Positions 45,785 through 55,291 of a stretch of DNA of 64,000 nt are shown here, piece after piece. Each line of letters starts with the position of its first letter. The stretch's first letter is position 1. The notes under the pieces were generated by a model. That model was not told where the DNA came from, did not search any database, and saw only the letters and a program-made list of their open reading frames with translations. The position numbers were made by a program, and so were the translations under genes. The stretch is from an uncultured Porphyromonadaceae bacterium. Its GTDB lineage: Bacteria > Bacteroidota > Bacteroidia > Bacteroidales > Muribaculaceae. The DNA lies in the NCBI GenBank assembly GCA_948467675.1, contig CAOKFI010000003.1, positions 1 through 64,000 on the forward strand, written 5' to 3'.

Positions 45785-46222
45785 TTACTTATTCTCTTTA
45801 AGAAGATCGCGGATCTCAGTCAGCAGTTTTTCCTCTGCCGACGGTTCCGGGGGCGCGGGTGCAGGTGCCGGTTCCTCGGCTTTCTTGAGCTGAAGTTTCA
45901 TCATCAGCTTTATCATCAGGAATATACAGAATGCTATGATAATGAAGTCCATGACATTCTGTATAAAGTTGCCGTAATTGAGCAGTACGGCCGGTGCCAC
46001 CTCTGCTCCGGCCTCGTCAAGCTGCGCAGGAGTAAGCTCATAACTCAGATGCGTGAAATTTACTCCGCCGGTAATCGTTCCGATCACCGGCATTATGAGG
46101 TCGTTGACCAGCGAGGTCACAATCTTGCCGAAAGCAGCACCGATAATCACACCGACAGCCATGTCGAACACATTGCCGCGCATGGCGAATTCCTTAAAGT
46201 CTTTCAGAAATTTACTTTTCAT
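45785..46222 (-). CDS. mscL: Large-conductance mechanosensitive channel
   Basis: This 145-residue protein opens with [27 protein letters not shown], the conserved first helix of MscL. A second helix follows ([23 protein letters not shown]) and a cytoplasmic helix rich in Glu, Pro and Lys. The pentameric channel opens under membrane tension to protect against osmotic shock. The ATG at 46222 is chosen for [12 protein letters not shown]. It follows serB by 40 bases and may be part of the same transcript. Confidence 0.95.
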   Translation of the reverse strand: MKSKFLKDFKEFAMRGNVFDMAVGVIIGAAFGKIVTSLVNDLIMPVIGTITGGVNFTHLSYELTPAQLDEAGAEVAPAVLLNYGNFIQNVMDFIIIAFCIFLMIKLMMKLQLKKAEEPAPAPAPPEPSAEEKLLTEIRDLLKENK

Positions 46223-46262
46223 GATGGAAGGCTTAATATATTTTACATAGTAGTGAATCTCC

Positions 46263-47516
46263 CTACAATGGCTGCCTGGCCGAGGTGTCGGTAATAAACG
46301 AGTCCTTGAACCCGAGGAAGTACAACACACCGTCGAGCCCTATAGTCGAAAGACTCTGCTCGGCGGTCTGCTTGACCTTCGGCTTGGCATGGAATGCGAT
46401 GCCGAGGCCTGCGGTTCCGAGCATCGGCAGATCGTTTGCACCATCACCGACAGCTATGGTCTGGGCTATATTGACATTCTCGACCTGAGCGAGCAGACGG
46501 AGCAACTCGGCTTTCCGGCGGCCGTCGACCACATCGCCGACATATCGCCCTGTAAGTTTACCGTCAATTATCTCAAGCTCATTGGCATATACATAATCGA
46601 ATCCATACCGCTGTTTGAGATAGTTGCCGAAGTATGTGAAACCGCCCGACAGAATAGCCGTCTTGAAACCGGCACGCTTCAGTACCGTCATCATACGATC
46701 AACGCCTTCGGTAACCGGAAGGTTCTCGGCTATCTCTTTCATCACGCTCTCATCAAGCCCTTTGAGCAGCGCCACCCGCTCGGTAAAGCTCTCCCGGAAA
46801 TCGATCTCACCGCGCATGGCCCGTTCGGTGATGGCTTTCACCTTGTCGCCGACACCGGCCCTGACAGCCAGCTCGTCGATTACCTCGGTCTCTATCAGCG
46901 TAGAATCCATATCGAAGCATATCAGGCGGCGGCATCTGCGGTACATAGTGTCTTCCTGAAGCGAGATATCGAACTCCTCGCGCGATGCGATCTCCATAAA
47001 ATAGCGCTGCATCTCATTGCGGTCGTAAGGATTGCCGCGTACCGACAGCTCTATACAAGTCTTGGAGAGCGGCTTGTCGCCGACATTAAGCGGCATACGT
47101 CCTGTAAGACGCTGTATTCCGTCGATATTGAGCCCCTGCTCCGCGATGACGCTTGTCACCAGCGCGATATGCCTGGCTGTCAGATGGCGGCCGAGTATGG
47201 TGATGATCCAGCGGTTCTTACCCTGCAGTCCCACCCACTCGTTATACTCATCGATTCCGATCGGCGAAAAACGGATCTGGACATTGAGCTCGTAGGCCTT
47301 GAACAGCATATCTTTCATTATGTCGCCGGAAACCGAACTGTCGGTACGCACAAGTATGCCCAGCGAGAGATTGTGATGTATATCGGCCTGTCCGATATCG
47401 AGGATAGCCGCATCGTATTTAGCCAGTATACCAGTAAGGGCAGATGTCACACCAGGACGGTCATATCCCGATATCGTAATCATGATCAGCTCTAAAGCCG
47501 GTTCTTTGTCAGTCAT
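46263..47516 (-). CDS. serB: Phosphoserine phosphatase with tandem ACT domains
   Basis: This 417-residue protein has two N-terminal ACT domains (from about residue 8 and residue 103, [17 protein letters not shown] and [16 protein letters not shown]). A HAD phosphatase domain follows with the nucleophile motif [13 protein letters not shown], the [10 protein letters not shown] segment and [11 protein letters not shown]. It performs the last step of serine synthesis. The ACT domains suggest amino-acid control. It lies at the distal part of a minus-strand gene train. Confidence 0.95.
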   Translation of the reverse strand: MTDKEPALELIMITISGYDRPGVTSALTGILAKYDAAILDIGQADIHHNLSLGILVRTDSSVSGDIMKDMLFKAYELNVQIRFSPIGIDEYNEWVGLQGKNRWIITILGRHLTARHIALVTSVIAEQGLNIDGIQRLTGRMPLNVGDKPLSKTCIELSVRGNPYDRNEMQRYFMEIASREEFDISLQEDTMYRRCRRLICFDMDSTLIETEVIDELAVRAGVGDKVKAITERAMRGEIDFRESFTERVALLKGLDESVMKEIAENLPVTEGVDRMMTVLKRAGFKTAILSGGFTYFGNYLKQRYGFDYVYANELEIIDGKLTGRYVGDVVDGRRKAELLRLLAQVENVNIAQTIAVGDGANDLPMLGTAGLGIAFHAKPKVKQTAEQSLSTIGLDGVLYFLGFKDSFITDTSARQPL

Positions 47517-47569
47517 AATATGTCTGGGTTTAGGTCAGTATAGTAGTGTGGAAATATAGCATCCTGTTC

Positions 47570-48238
47570 TCAATCGAGATATGGCTCAAGCATGGAGCGC
47601 CACAGCATATATCCGTCTCCGGTCAGATGCAGTCCGTCGTTGGTATAACGCGTGTCCAACCGGCCTTCTTCATCGGCAAACGATGAGAAAAGATCGATAT
47701 ACACATATCCGTGCTCTGCTGCGTTGCGGTTCAGATGTTCATTGAGCGCGGTAATCCACGACTCCTTACCGAACAGACCCTGGTAGCGCCCGAACGAGGC
47801 GTTGTATGGCAGCACGGACTGCACATACAGAGCGGTTCGGGGCGATTCTGCCGCTATATGGTCGGCCAGATCGAGAATCTTTGCCGCAATCGTATCGACA
47901 GGCATGCCGCGGGCTATATCGTTGACACCGATCATCAGGAATATCTTTGCCGGGCGTCCCGCCACGACCGGATCGATGCGGGCGCTGACACCGTCTATTC
48001 CGTCGGAACTGATACCCCGGTTTTTGATCTCCGGACGCCGGAAAAGCTCATGCCACTCGCAGCCGTTGGTTATACTGTTGCCGAGCATTATGATATCGGT
48101 CGTATCGGCAGGCAGGATCTCGAACAATGATGCTCTCTGATAATAGAACGGTGCCGGCTTATGTGTCTTATAGGCCGGTTCTTCGGCCGTCGCACCCAGT
48201 GCGAGAGCCAGAAGCGTCATCAAAACAATACGTCGCAT
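47570..48238 (-). CDS. Exported SGNH/GDSL-type acyl-sugar esterase
   Basis: This 222-residue protein has a signal peptide (MTLLALALGATA) and an SGNH hydrolase domain. Block I is IIMLGNSITNG, the Gly block is NRGISSDG, the Asn block is MIGVNDIARGM and the C-terminal DGLHLTGDGYMLW carries Asp and His. Related Bacteroidales proteins are sialate or sugar O-acetylesterases. In this peptidoglycan-salvage context a MurNAc O-acetylesterase is one possibility, but that is inference. The ATG at 48238 gives the signal peptide. Confidence 0.88.
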   Translation of the reverse strand: MRRIVLMTLLALALGATAEEPAYKTHKPAPFYYQRASLFEILPADTTDIIMLGNSITNGCEWHELFRRPEIKNRGISSDGIDGVSARIDPVVAGRPAKIFLMIGVNDIARGMPVDTIAAKILDLADHIAAESPRTALYVQSVLPYNASFGRYQGLFGKESWITALNEHLNRNAAEHGYVYIDLFSSFADEEGRLDTRYTNDGLHLTGDGYMLWRSMLEPYLD

Positions 48239-48269
48239 AGGTATATGGATTTTAAGGTTACTACTCCGG

Positions 48270-49112
48270 TCAGCAGTTGGCCTCGGCCATATCATGGCTG
48301 TGGGCACGGAACTCGTCGACAGCAGTCTTGACCGATCCGTACATGAGCAGCAGACGTCGCGACTTGTCGTAATCCAGTCCGAGCTCCTCCGACACCATTC
48401 TGGTGCCGCGATCCACGAGTTTGGCATTTGACAGCTGCATATTGACCATCTTGTTGCCTTTGACACGCCCCATCTTTATCATCACCGATGTAGTGATCAT
48501 GTTGCATATCATCTTCTGTCCGGTTCCCGACTTCATGCGCGAACTGCCGGTAACATATTCCGGACCGACGATCATCTCGATAGGGATATCGGATACCTCC
48601 GATACCGGTGCATCGGGATTGCTGGTGATCGAGGCCGTAAGAATACCGTGACGCCGGCACTCCTCTATGGCGCCGATCACATACGGTGTAGTACCGGAAG
48701 CCGCGATGCCTATCACGGTATCGAGCTCGCATATATCATAGGCCTTCAGGTCAAGCCAGCCCTGACGGGTATCGTCCTCGGCATTCTCCACAGGATTGCG
48801 CAGAGCCGTGTCGCCTCCCGCTATCAGACCTATAACCCATGTCGGTTCCATTCCGAAAGTCGGAGGTATCTCAGAGGCATCGAGCACCCCGAGGCGTCCG
48901 GAGGTACCGGCTCCTATATAAAATATGCGACCGCCACGCTTCATGCGCTTCACTATCTCGGTCACAAGTTTCTCTATCTGAGGCAACGCCTTTTCCACGG
49001 CAAGAGCGACTTTCTTGTCCTCCTCGTTTATATCATGAAGTATCTCCGCAACAGGTTTCTGCTCCAGATCATTGTAAAGCGACGGCTGTTCGCTTATCTT
49101 GACAAATGCCAT
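48270..49112 (-). CDS. murQ: N-acetylmuramic acid 6-phosphate etherase
   Basis: This 280-residue SIS-fold enzyme splits the lactyl ether of MurNAc-6-phosphate to give GlcNAc-6-phosphate and D-lactate. Family segments are visible: IFYIGAGTSGRLGVLDASEIPPTFG, IAGGDTALRNPVENAEDD and GSSRMKSGTGQKMICNMITT. It lies between the SGNH hydrolase and the BadF-type kinase, in the order murQ-murK-membrane protein known from oral Bacteroidota. Confidence 0.96.
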   Translation of the reverse strand: MAFVKISEQPSLYNDLEQKPVAEILHDINEEDKKVALAVEKALPQIEKLVTEIVKRMKRGGRIFYIGAGTSGRLGVLDASEIPPTFGMEPTWVIGLIAGGDTALRNPVENAEDDTRQGWLDLKAYDICELDTVIGIAASGTTPYVIGAIEECRRHGILTASITSNPDAPVSEVSDIPIEMIVGPEYVTGSSRMKSGTGQKMICNMITTSVMIKMGRVKGNKMVNMQLSNAKLVDRGTRMVSEELGLDYDKSRRLLLMYGSVKTAVDEFRAHSHDMAEANC

Positions 49113-49160
49113 AATGTGATAAAAGAGATTGTTTTATTGGTTTCCGAAATTGCATGCGGC

Positions 49161-50009
49161 TCACTCTGCGGCGGAATGGAAACGGATCAGACCTTCCATC
49201 GGGCTCTGCAGCACCGTGCCGACAGTGCAGTCCATGGCCGCCGCGGCTTCCTGCAGGACATCCCGGTAATAATAAGCCACGGATCCTACGAAGTTGACCG
49301 GCAGTGTCTTATAGTAATGATAGTGGGCTACATTACGCACAAAGAACGATTTAAATGAATTGAGAACAAGTCTGTGTATGGCCGGCTCCTCGATATTCTC
49401 GCAGAGAAAACGGGACACAGATGCCAGAAACCGGTTAGGCTGCGGCTCTTTGTAGACACGTTCTATAATGGTGGTGCGGTCAAGCTGATACTCATCCATG
49501 AACTTACGGCACAGATGATCGGGCAACTGCTGTTTCAGCACATCGCCGAGCAGAAGCCGTCCCAGTACCGCTCCGGAACCTTCGTCGCCGAGTATATATC
49601 CGAGAGGCGATACATTGTCGGCGATATTGCGTCCGTCGTAAAAACAGGAATTCGATCCCGTACCGAGTATGCATGCTATTCCAGGCCTGTCGCCACACAA
49701 TGCGCGCGCCGCGGCAAGCAGATCTGTATGCACCTCAACCACAGAAGCCGCGGGGATGTTTGCACGTATGGCACGTTCGACATTGGAACATACACTGCCA
49801 CTGATACATCCGGCCCCGTAATAATATACGCTATCGATGTCGTATCCTTCGATCTCCGGAACGAGTTCACACGCTATGCGGCCTGACATCTCCTCTTCGG
49901 AGAGCAACACGGCATTCATGCCGCCTGTGCAGACCCGTTTGACAACATCGCCACAGTCAACGATACACCAGTCGATCTTGGTGCTTCCACTATCAGCAAT
50001 AAGTATCAT
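49161..50009 (-). CDS. murK: BadF/BadG-type sugar kinase (MurNAc/GlcNAc kinase-like)
   Basis: This 282-residue kinase of the ASKHA superfamily has an N-terminal phosphate loop (LIADSGSTKIDW), the IACILGTGSNSCFYDG segment and GDEGSGAVLGR. That is the set seen in N-acetylglucosamine kinase/BadF-type proteins. The neighbours murQ and the membrane gene (4-base overlap at 50006-50009) point to phosphorylation of imported MurNAc, as for MurK of Tannerella. GlcNAc phosphorylation is also possible, so the symbol is tentative. Confidence 0.82.
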   Translation of the reverse strand: MILIADSGSTKIDWCIVDCGDVVKRVCTGGMNAVLLSEEEMSGRIACELVPEIEGYDIDSVYYYGAGCISGSVCSNVERAIRANIPAASVVEVHTDLLAAARALCGDRPGIACILGTGSNSCFYDGRNIADNVSPLGYILGDEGSGAVLGRLLLGDVLKQQLPDHLCRKFMDEYQLDRTTIIERVYKEPQPNRFLASVSRFLCENIEEPAIHRLVLNSFKSFFVRNVAHYHYYKTLPVNFVGSVAYYYRDVLQEAAAAMDCTVGTVLQSPMEGLIRFHSAAE

Positions 50010-51181
50010 ATCTTGATATATATCCGTTTTTTATATAAAATATAACCTATTATCCAGTTAAATCCGACAAAAGCCAAAGCAAACAGCAACGATGCCAACA
50101 TCTTATCGCCGCCACTCAAAGGCAACATAACAGCCCGGTAGATCCATCCGTGGAGCGAAGTGCTGCCATCGCCGTAAGCTACCGGCACCCGGCTGAGAAT
50201 GATGCTCATGACGGCTGCAAGCACGTACAGGAACAACGGATTGACACCGAATGCCTCAAAGAATCGACACCATCTCTTGTGACCCCTAATGTCGATAATC
50301 CACATAAGCAACCCAAGCAGACTTGCAGCCAGACCGCAGGTGGTCATAACAAAGGTAGGCGACCATATCTTTTTGTTGATCGGCAATCCGTAACTCAGCA
50401 AGAATCCTGCAAAGGTAAGAATTGTTCCGACAATAAACAGCGACTGCACGCGTTTATCATTGTCTTTGGTGCCCATCACAAGCATACCGCACCAAAATCC
50501 GATCAGCACATGCGCTACCGAAGGCAATGTGCTCAGCAGCCCTTCGGGATCGAGTTTTACCGGAACGCCATCGATCCAGTCGGTATACATGTGGGCTTCG
50601 CCAAGCACACACCGGTCCACTACTGCGATTATATTGCGCTCGGAAAATTCATAACCGTAACCGCACAACAACAATACAGTATAGGTCACAAGCATGCCGA
50701 CTACAAGCACCGGCAGCCATCTATGGCGCAATGTCACAGCCAGGACCGACGCAATACCATAACAAAGAGCCAGACGGGGGAGGACTCCGAGGATACGTAT
50801 CTGGTCGAAATTCATGGCAGCATCCAGCACCGCCTTTCCGGAGTGTATGCCTTTAAGAAACAGCCCCAGCCACGCTATGGCCAATCCGATAGCGAATATG
50901 GTCACCGTACGGCGCAGGATCTTGCGGAATGTCGGCCATGATGGAGTAAAATCATATTTCCGCAAAGAAATATAGGTCGATATTCCCATTATGAACATAA
51001 AGAACGGAAATACGAGATCCGTAGGAGTCAGGCCGTTCCATGAAGCATGCCTCAACGGGGCATACACGCTATTCCAGGAGCCGGGATTATTCACCAAAAT
51101 CATGCCGGCAATGGTTATGCCCCGCATGATGTCCAGCGAGAGAAGTCTTTTAGGTCTGTTTGCACTGATTGATTTATTCAT
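50006..51181 (-). CDS. HGSNAT/DUF5009-type membrane protein, candidate MurNAc transporter
   Basis: This 391-residue protein has about ten to eleven hydrophobic helices. Its N-terminal RLLSLDIMRGITIAGMILVNNPGSW and GLTPTDLVFPFFMFIMGIS are hallmarks of the heparan-alpha-glucosaminide acetyltransferase-like family (COG4299, NagX-type). It overlaps the kinase gene by 4 bases. In Tannerella forsythia a membrane protein encoded next to murK and murQ (MurT) imports MurNAc; whether this protein is its ortholog is from memory and needs alignment. Confidence 0.85.
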   Translation of the reverse strand: MNKSISANRPKRLLSLDIMRGITIAGMILVNNPGSWNSVYAPLRHASWNGLTPTDLVFPFFMFIMGISTYISLRKYDFTPSWPTFRKILRRTVTIFAIGLAIAWLGLFLKGIHSGKAVLDAAMNFDQIRILGVLPRLALCYGIASVLAVTLRHRWLPVLVVGMLVTYTVLLLCGYGYEFSERNIIAVVDRCVLGEAHMYTDWIDGVPVKLDPEGLLSTLPSVAHVLIGFWCGMLVMGTKDNDKRVQSLFIVGTILTFAGFLLSYGLPINKKIWSPTFVMTTCGLAASLLGLLMWIIDIRGHKRWCRFFEAFGVNPLFLYVLAAVMSIILSRVPVAYGDGSTSLHGWIYRAVMLPLSGGDKMLASLLFALAFVGFNWIIGYILYKKRIYIKI

Positions 51182-51203
51182 GGCTATTAAACAATTAAAA
51201 TGA

Positions 51204-53999
51204 TTATCGTTCCGGTGTGGTACATTCGTCCACGAGATATACTATCGACTTATATAATACGCCGGAATTGGTCGTTAGTCCTATCTCACACGTACGACTG
51301 TTTGAATAACCCTTTCTCACGCCCGCTCTATCAAGTCCTAAACGCAGGTTTCGCAAGGCATATCGATTGATCTCAGGATGGGTGAAACCTTTGTCGCCCG
51401 CAAAGCCGCAGCAACCCACGCCTTCCGGAACAACCACATCACGGGCACACATACGGGCAAGAGCCTCCATCTTGTCGCCGATTCCCATCAGACGGCTCGA
51501 ACACGTGATATGTATCGCGACAGGCTCATCCACAGGATGAAACTCAAGATGCGGCGCCAGTATATCGTGGATAAACTCAACCGGCTCATACAGGTGCATG
51601 CTTGATATATGTTCCCTCATGCGGTGCAGACAAGGACTCTGATCGCATAGCACAGGCCAACGGCCTCCAGACGATGCCTCCGCGAGCGCCCGTTCGAGTT
51701 CGCGGACTTTACGTTCGGCAACCTCGGGCATGCCTTTACTTTCCCATATCATGCCGCAGCACAGATTGTCCATCCCATCAGGGAATATTACCTCATATCC
51801 AGCCTTGCGGCAAAGCGCCACCATGGTGTCGATAAGCGGACGAGGTTTATCACCTCCGTCCTCACGCGAGGCTCCCATGGTCTGATTGATGCAACTCGGG
51901 AAATAAACCACCTTACGGTCCGAGCTGCCGGTATCGAGCTTATGTCTGTAATATGCCGACGGAAGCGCAGGTGTCCAAAGCGGCATACCGGCACGGTGAA
52001 GCGCCGCACCGACTTTCTCCACTCCTGCAGGCCCGATGACCGCTCCGGCCATACTGGCCGCAGACAATACCGGACGCAGCATACTCTTGACTGTCTTCAG
52101 GCGACGGGCGGCAAGATCACCGGCACGGTACATCATCGATCCCTCCGGAATGTAGCCGGCTCTCAGATCGTGGATCAGATCGGCTGTATTTATGCCCATC
52201 GGACACGAAGTGCTGCACAGTCCGTCGCCGGCACAGGTATCGACTCCGATGCGGCGGAACTCCCGCGACAGTTCATGGAGGCGCCCAGAATCTTCGCCTG
52301 TGCGCATCAGGCGTGTTATCTCGCGCTGCACAGCTATACGCTGCCGGGCCGACAGCGAGTAGCCGCATGTCACGCAGTTGACCTCACAGAAACCGCACTC
52401 TATACACCGGTCTACATGGATGTCGGCCGGAGTCATGCTTTTGACACCGCGTATGAAACAAAGCGGATCATCATTGAATATCACTCCCGGATTGAGTATC
52501 CCGGCAGGGTCGAATATCTGTTTCAGCCTTCTCATCATCTCCCAGGCCTTGTGTCCCCATTCTTTCTCAACGAAAGGAGCCATATTACGACCTGTGCCAT
52601 GCTCCGCTTTCAGCGATCCGTCATATCGGTCCACGACCAGTTCCTCCACCCCTTTCATCAGATCGCAATACCTGCGGATCTCATCGTCGGTATCGAACGA
52701 CTGCGATATTATGAAATGATAATTGCCCTCGAGAGCGTGTCCGTAGATACAGGCATCGTCATATCCGTGATCAGCAAGCAACCGTTGCAGATCTACCGTG
52801 GCATCGGGAAGATCGCCGATATGAAACGCCACATCCTCGATCAATACGGTTGTTCCGACAGGGCGGGTGCCGCCGACAGATGGAAATATTCCGGAACGGA
52901 TGTCCCAGTATCTGGAATATTCGGCCGGATCGGATGTGAAATGTGCCGGCTTGTACAGCCTGAACGGACGGAGAATCTCAAGGATGGTGTCGATATTGGC
53001 CTGAAGTTCCGTCGGTGTATCAGCCTTGGTCTCGGTAAGGACAGCTGTAAGGCCGGTGCCTGTGGGATCTCCCACCGACGAAAGAGACTTGCTGTCGAGC
53101 AACTCCGCTCCCGATACCGGTCCGTTTTTCATGGCGACCACAGCCTCACAGGCCGTGCGCAGATCGTCGAAATAAAGCATGGCGCTTGCCGAACAGGGAT
53201 AAAGATGCGCGGTATCGACAGTCACCTCGCTCAGAAAGGCCAGTGTACCCTCCGATCCGACCATACAGTGCGCTATGATTTCGAACGGATCATCATACCT
53301 GACAAACGGAAGGAGATTCAGACCCGTCACATTCTTGATCGAATATTTATACCGTATCCGGTCTGTCAGTTCCTTGTCGGTACGGATATCGTCGCGCAAC
53401 CGCTCGATCCCGCGCACAAACCCAGGATGCGAACTACGGAATTCGTCGCGCGATTCGCTGTCACCGGTATCGAGCACCGTTCCGTCGGCCAGCACAATGC
53501 GCACCGACCTCAGTATCCTGTCAGAATTGGCATGGGTTCCGCAACTCATGCCGGAGGCATTGTTGATAACGATACCGCCCACCATAGCCGAATTTTTCGA
53601 TGCCGGATCAGGCGAGAACATACGGCCATAGGGCTTCAGCAACGCATTCACCCGGTTTCCGACAAGACCGGGCTGCATGGTGATCGTGGAGCCGTCGGGA
53701 GCCACCGAATACCGCTCCCAGTGCTTGCCGGCCACAATAAGTATGGAATCGCTTACGGACTGTCCTGACAGACTGGTTCCCGCCGCCCGGAAGGTAACCG
53801 GCAGATTATGGCGCGATGCTGTCTCAAGCAGCCTCGACACCTCACTCTCCGATGCCGACCGGATCACAACTTCCGGAGTACGACGGTAGAAACTGGCATC
53901 GGTACCCCACGCAAAACGGCGCAGGCCATCGGTGTAAATACGGTCGCCGGGGATAAACCGGCTTATGTCGTCGACATAGTTCCGATAAGTGATATCCAT
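51204..53999 (-). CDS. FAD/Fe-S oxidoreductase (D-lactate/2-hydroxyacid dehydrogenase-like)
   Basis: This 931-residue protein joins a GlcD-type FAD domain (residues about 35-480; FRAAGTSLSGQSVSD, VVINNASGMSCGTHANSD) to a ferredoxin-like region. That region has CIECGFCEVNCVTCG near residue 540 and CAGDGLCSTSCPMG near residue 595. A C-terminal part carries two CCG-type segments (NLCCGMIWES, GVGCCGFAGDKG). The layout is that of quinone-linked D-lactate or D-2-hydroxyglutarate dehydrogenases. Because murQ downstream makes D-lactate, D-lactate is the favoured substrate (inference). It is 30 bases after namZ and 22 bases before the membrane gene. Confidence 0.88.
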   Translation of the reverse strand: MDITYRNYVDDISRFIPGDRIYTDGLRRFAWGTDASFYRRTPEVVIRSASESEVSRLLETASRHNLPVTFRAAGTSLSGQSVSDSILIVAGKHWERYSVAPDGSTITMQPGLVGNRVNALLKPYGRMFSPDPASKNSAMVGGIVINNASGMSCGTHANSDRILRSVRIVLADGTVLDTGDSESRDEFRSSHPGFVRGIERLRDDIRTDKELTDRIRYKYSIKNVTGLNLLPFVRYDDPFEIIAHCMVGSEGTLAFLSEVTVDTAHLYPCSASAMLYFDDLRTACEAVVAMKNGPVSGAELLDSKSLSSVGDPTGTGLTAVLTETKADTPTELQANIDTILEILRPFRLYKPAHFTSDPAEYSRYWDIRSGIFPSVGGTRPVGTTVLIEDVAFHIGDLPDATVDLQRLLADHGYDDACIYGHALEGNYHFIISQSFDTDDEIRRYCDLMKGVEELVVDRYDGSLKAEHGTGRNMAPFVEKEWGHKAWEMMRRLKQIFDPAGILNPGVIFNDDPLCFIRGVKSMTPADIHVDRCIECGFCEVNCVTCGYSLSARQRIAVQREITRLMRTGEDSGRLHELSREFRRIGVDTCAGDGLCSTSCPMGINTADLIHDLRAGYIPEGSMMYRAGDLAARRLKTVKSMLRPVLSAASMAGAVIGPAGVEKVGAALHRAGMPLWTPALPSAYYRHKLDTGSSDRKVVYFPSCINQTMGASREDGGDKPRPLIDTMVALCRKAGYEVIFPDGMDNLCCGMIWESKGMPEVAERKVRELERALAEASSGGRWPVLCDQSPCLHRMREHISSMHLYEPVEFIHDILAPHLEFHPVDEPVAIHITCSSRLMGIGDKMEALARMCARDVVVPEGVGCCGFAGDKGFTHPEINRYALRNLRLGLDRAGVRKGYSNSRTCEIGLTTNSGVLYKSIVYLVDECTTPER

Positions 54000-54029
54000 A
54001 GTATCAATCAGTAAATTATCCTATATCTG

Positions 54030-55268
54030 TCATTTATATAGATAATACCTGGACGAGGCGCGGCGGAAAGGCTCTACATCCTTGTCCCAGTACGATCTCA
54101 TATCGTCTACGCGGCATTTTACGGAAAACCGGCGGCGTATCTCTTTACTGCCACATACCTTATCGAACATCGCATGACGCTTCGCATCGGATATGGCCAG
54201 CGGATTATGGTCAGGATACATCGCCGCCAGCTCCTGCATGACATAAAACTGTATAAGAGTAAGCGGAGCAATATTCCTGTCAGTAATATAACACTCCACA
54301 CCGCTGATGTTCTCGCCCTTGTAGGTAGAATAAAACGGTTTGATATGTATAGGGCGGAACCGGACCCCGGGTATGGATATAGAGTCAAGCCGCGCAGACA
54401 GAGCTCCGGCATCGACCCAGGGAGCGGCAAACAGTTTGAACGGCAACGTATAACCGACACCGATCGACACCACATAGAGATCGCCCAGAATACCGGACGC
54501 CGGATAATAGAGCGCGGTCTCTGCCGTCGGGATATGCGGCGACGGGAGCAGCCACGGCTGGCCTGTCTGATCAAACGGCATGTCGCGTGTCCAGCCCTCC
54601 ATCGGGACCACCTCCAGATCTACTTTCGCACCGTAGTGGAGCAGCCCCTCGTCGTTGAGATAGCGTGCGAGCTCACCGGGTGTCATGCCGTAAAGATACG
54701 GGATGGGAAAACGGCTCACAAACGACTCGCAGTCCGGCTCGACGAGACATCCTTCGATCTTGTTGCCGCCCACAGGATTCGGCCGGTCGAGCACCATGAA
54801 TTTCTTGCCGAGGGCGGCACATGCCTCCATCGCATTGCCCATGGTCGAAATAAAAGTATAGCTGCGGCAGCCTATATCCTGAATGTCATATACAAGCACG
54901 TCGACATCCTTCAGCATCTCGGCCGTAGGCTTCAGAATCTTGCCGAAGATAGAATATACGGTAACTCCTGTCGCCGGATCCTTGTAGCTGCCCACGTGAT
55001 CTCCGGCATAGACATCGCCGCGCACGCCATGCTCCGGCGAAAAGAGTGCGGTCAGCTCCACCCCGGGAGCCTTATGGAGAATATCTATGGTGGAGTTCAG
55101 ATCCCGGTCTACTCCTGTCGGATTGGTGATCAGACCTACACGCTTGCCCTGAAGTGCGGCGAAACCGCTATCGCGCAATACTTCGATTCCTACTTTTACC
55201 TGCGCTCCGGCGAAGACTGCTGTAAGCGTCAGCGCCAGAATGGTATTGAATATACGTTTCCTGTTCAT
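54030..55268 (-). CDS. namZ: NamZ-type exo-beta-N-acetylmuramidase (DUF1343, GH171)
   Basis: This 412-residue exported protein has a signal peptide (ILALTLTAVFAGA) and the DUF1343 domain. Visible segments are GKRVGLITNPTGVDRDL, the conserved LFSPEHGVRG, VYDIQDIGCRSYTFI, VLDRPNPVGG and PFDQTGQPWLLPSPHIPT. Family members release MurNAc from the non-reducing ends of peptidoglycan chains in the periplasm. It sits between the importer and the oxidoreductase, which fits supply of free MurNAc to MurK and MurQ. Confidence 0.93.
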   Translation of the reverse strand: MNRKRIFNTILALTLTAVFAGAQVKVGIEVLRDSGFAALQGKRVGLITNPTGVDRDLNSTIDILHKAPGVELTALFSPEHGVRGDVYAGDHVGSYKDPATGVTVYSIFGKILKPTAEMLKDVDVLVYDIQDIGCRSYTFISTMGNAMEACAALGKKFMVLDRPNPVGGNKIEGCLVEPDCESFVSRFPIPYLYGMTPGELARYLNDEGLLHYGAKVDLEVVPMEGWTRDMPFDQTGQPWLLPSPHIPTAETALYYPASGILGDLYVVSIGVGYTLPFKLFAAPWVDAGALSARLDSISIPGVRFRPIHIKPFYSTYKGENISGVECYITDRNIAPLTLIQFYVMQELAAMYPDHNPLAISDAKRHAMFDKVCGSKEIRRRFSVKCRVDDMRSYWDKDVEPFRRASSRYYLYK

Positions 55269-55291
55269 AATTCAATGATATGGGATGATTG

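Noticed and set aside
51942-53768. A 600-codon open frame antisense to the FAD/Fe-S oxidase gene
   Set aside because: It mirrors the codon bias of the real gene, has no domain-like sequence, and the minus-strand protein has complete FAD and Fe-S motifs. Similar antisense frames at 43420-44622, 46389-47495, 54174-55394 and 18190-19074 were rejected for the same reason.
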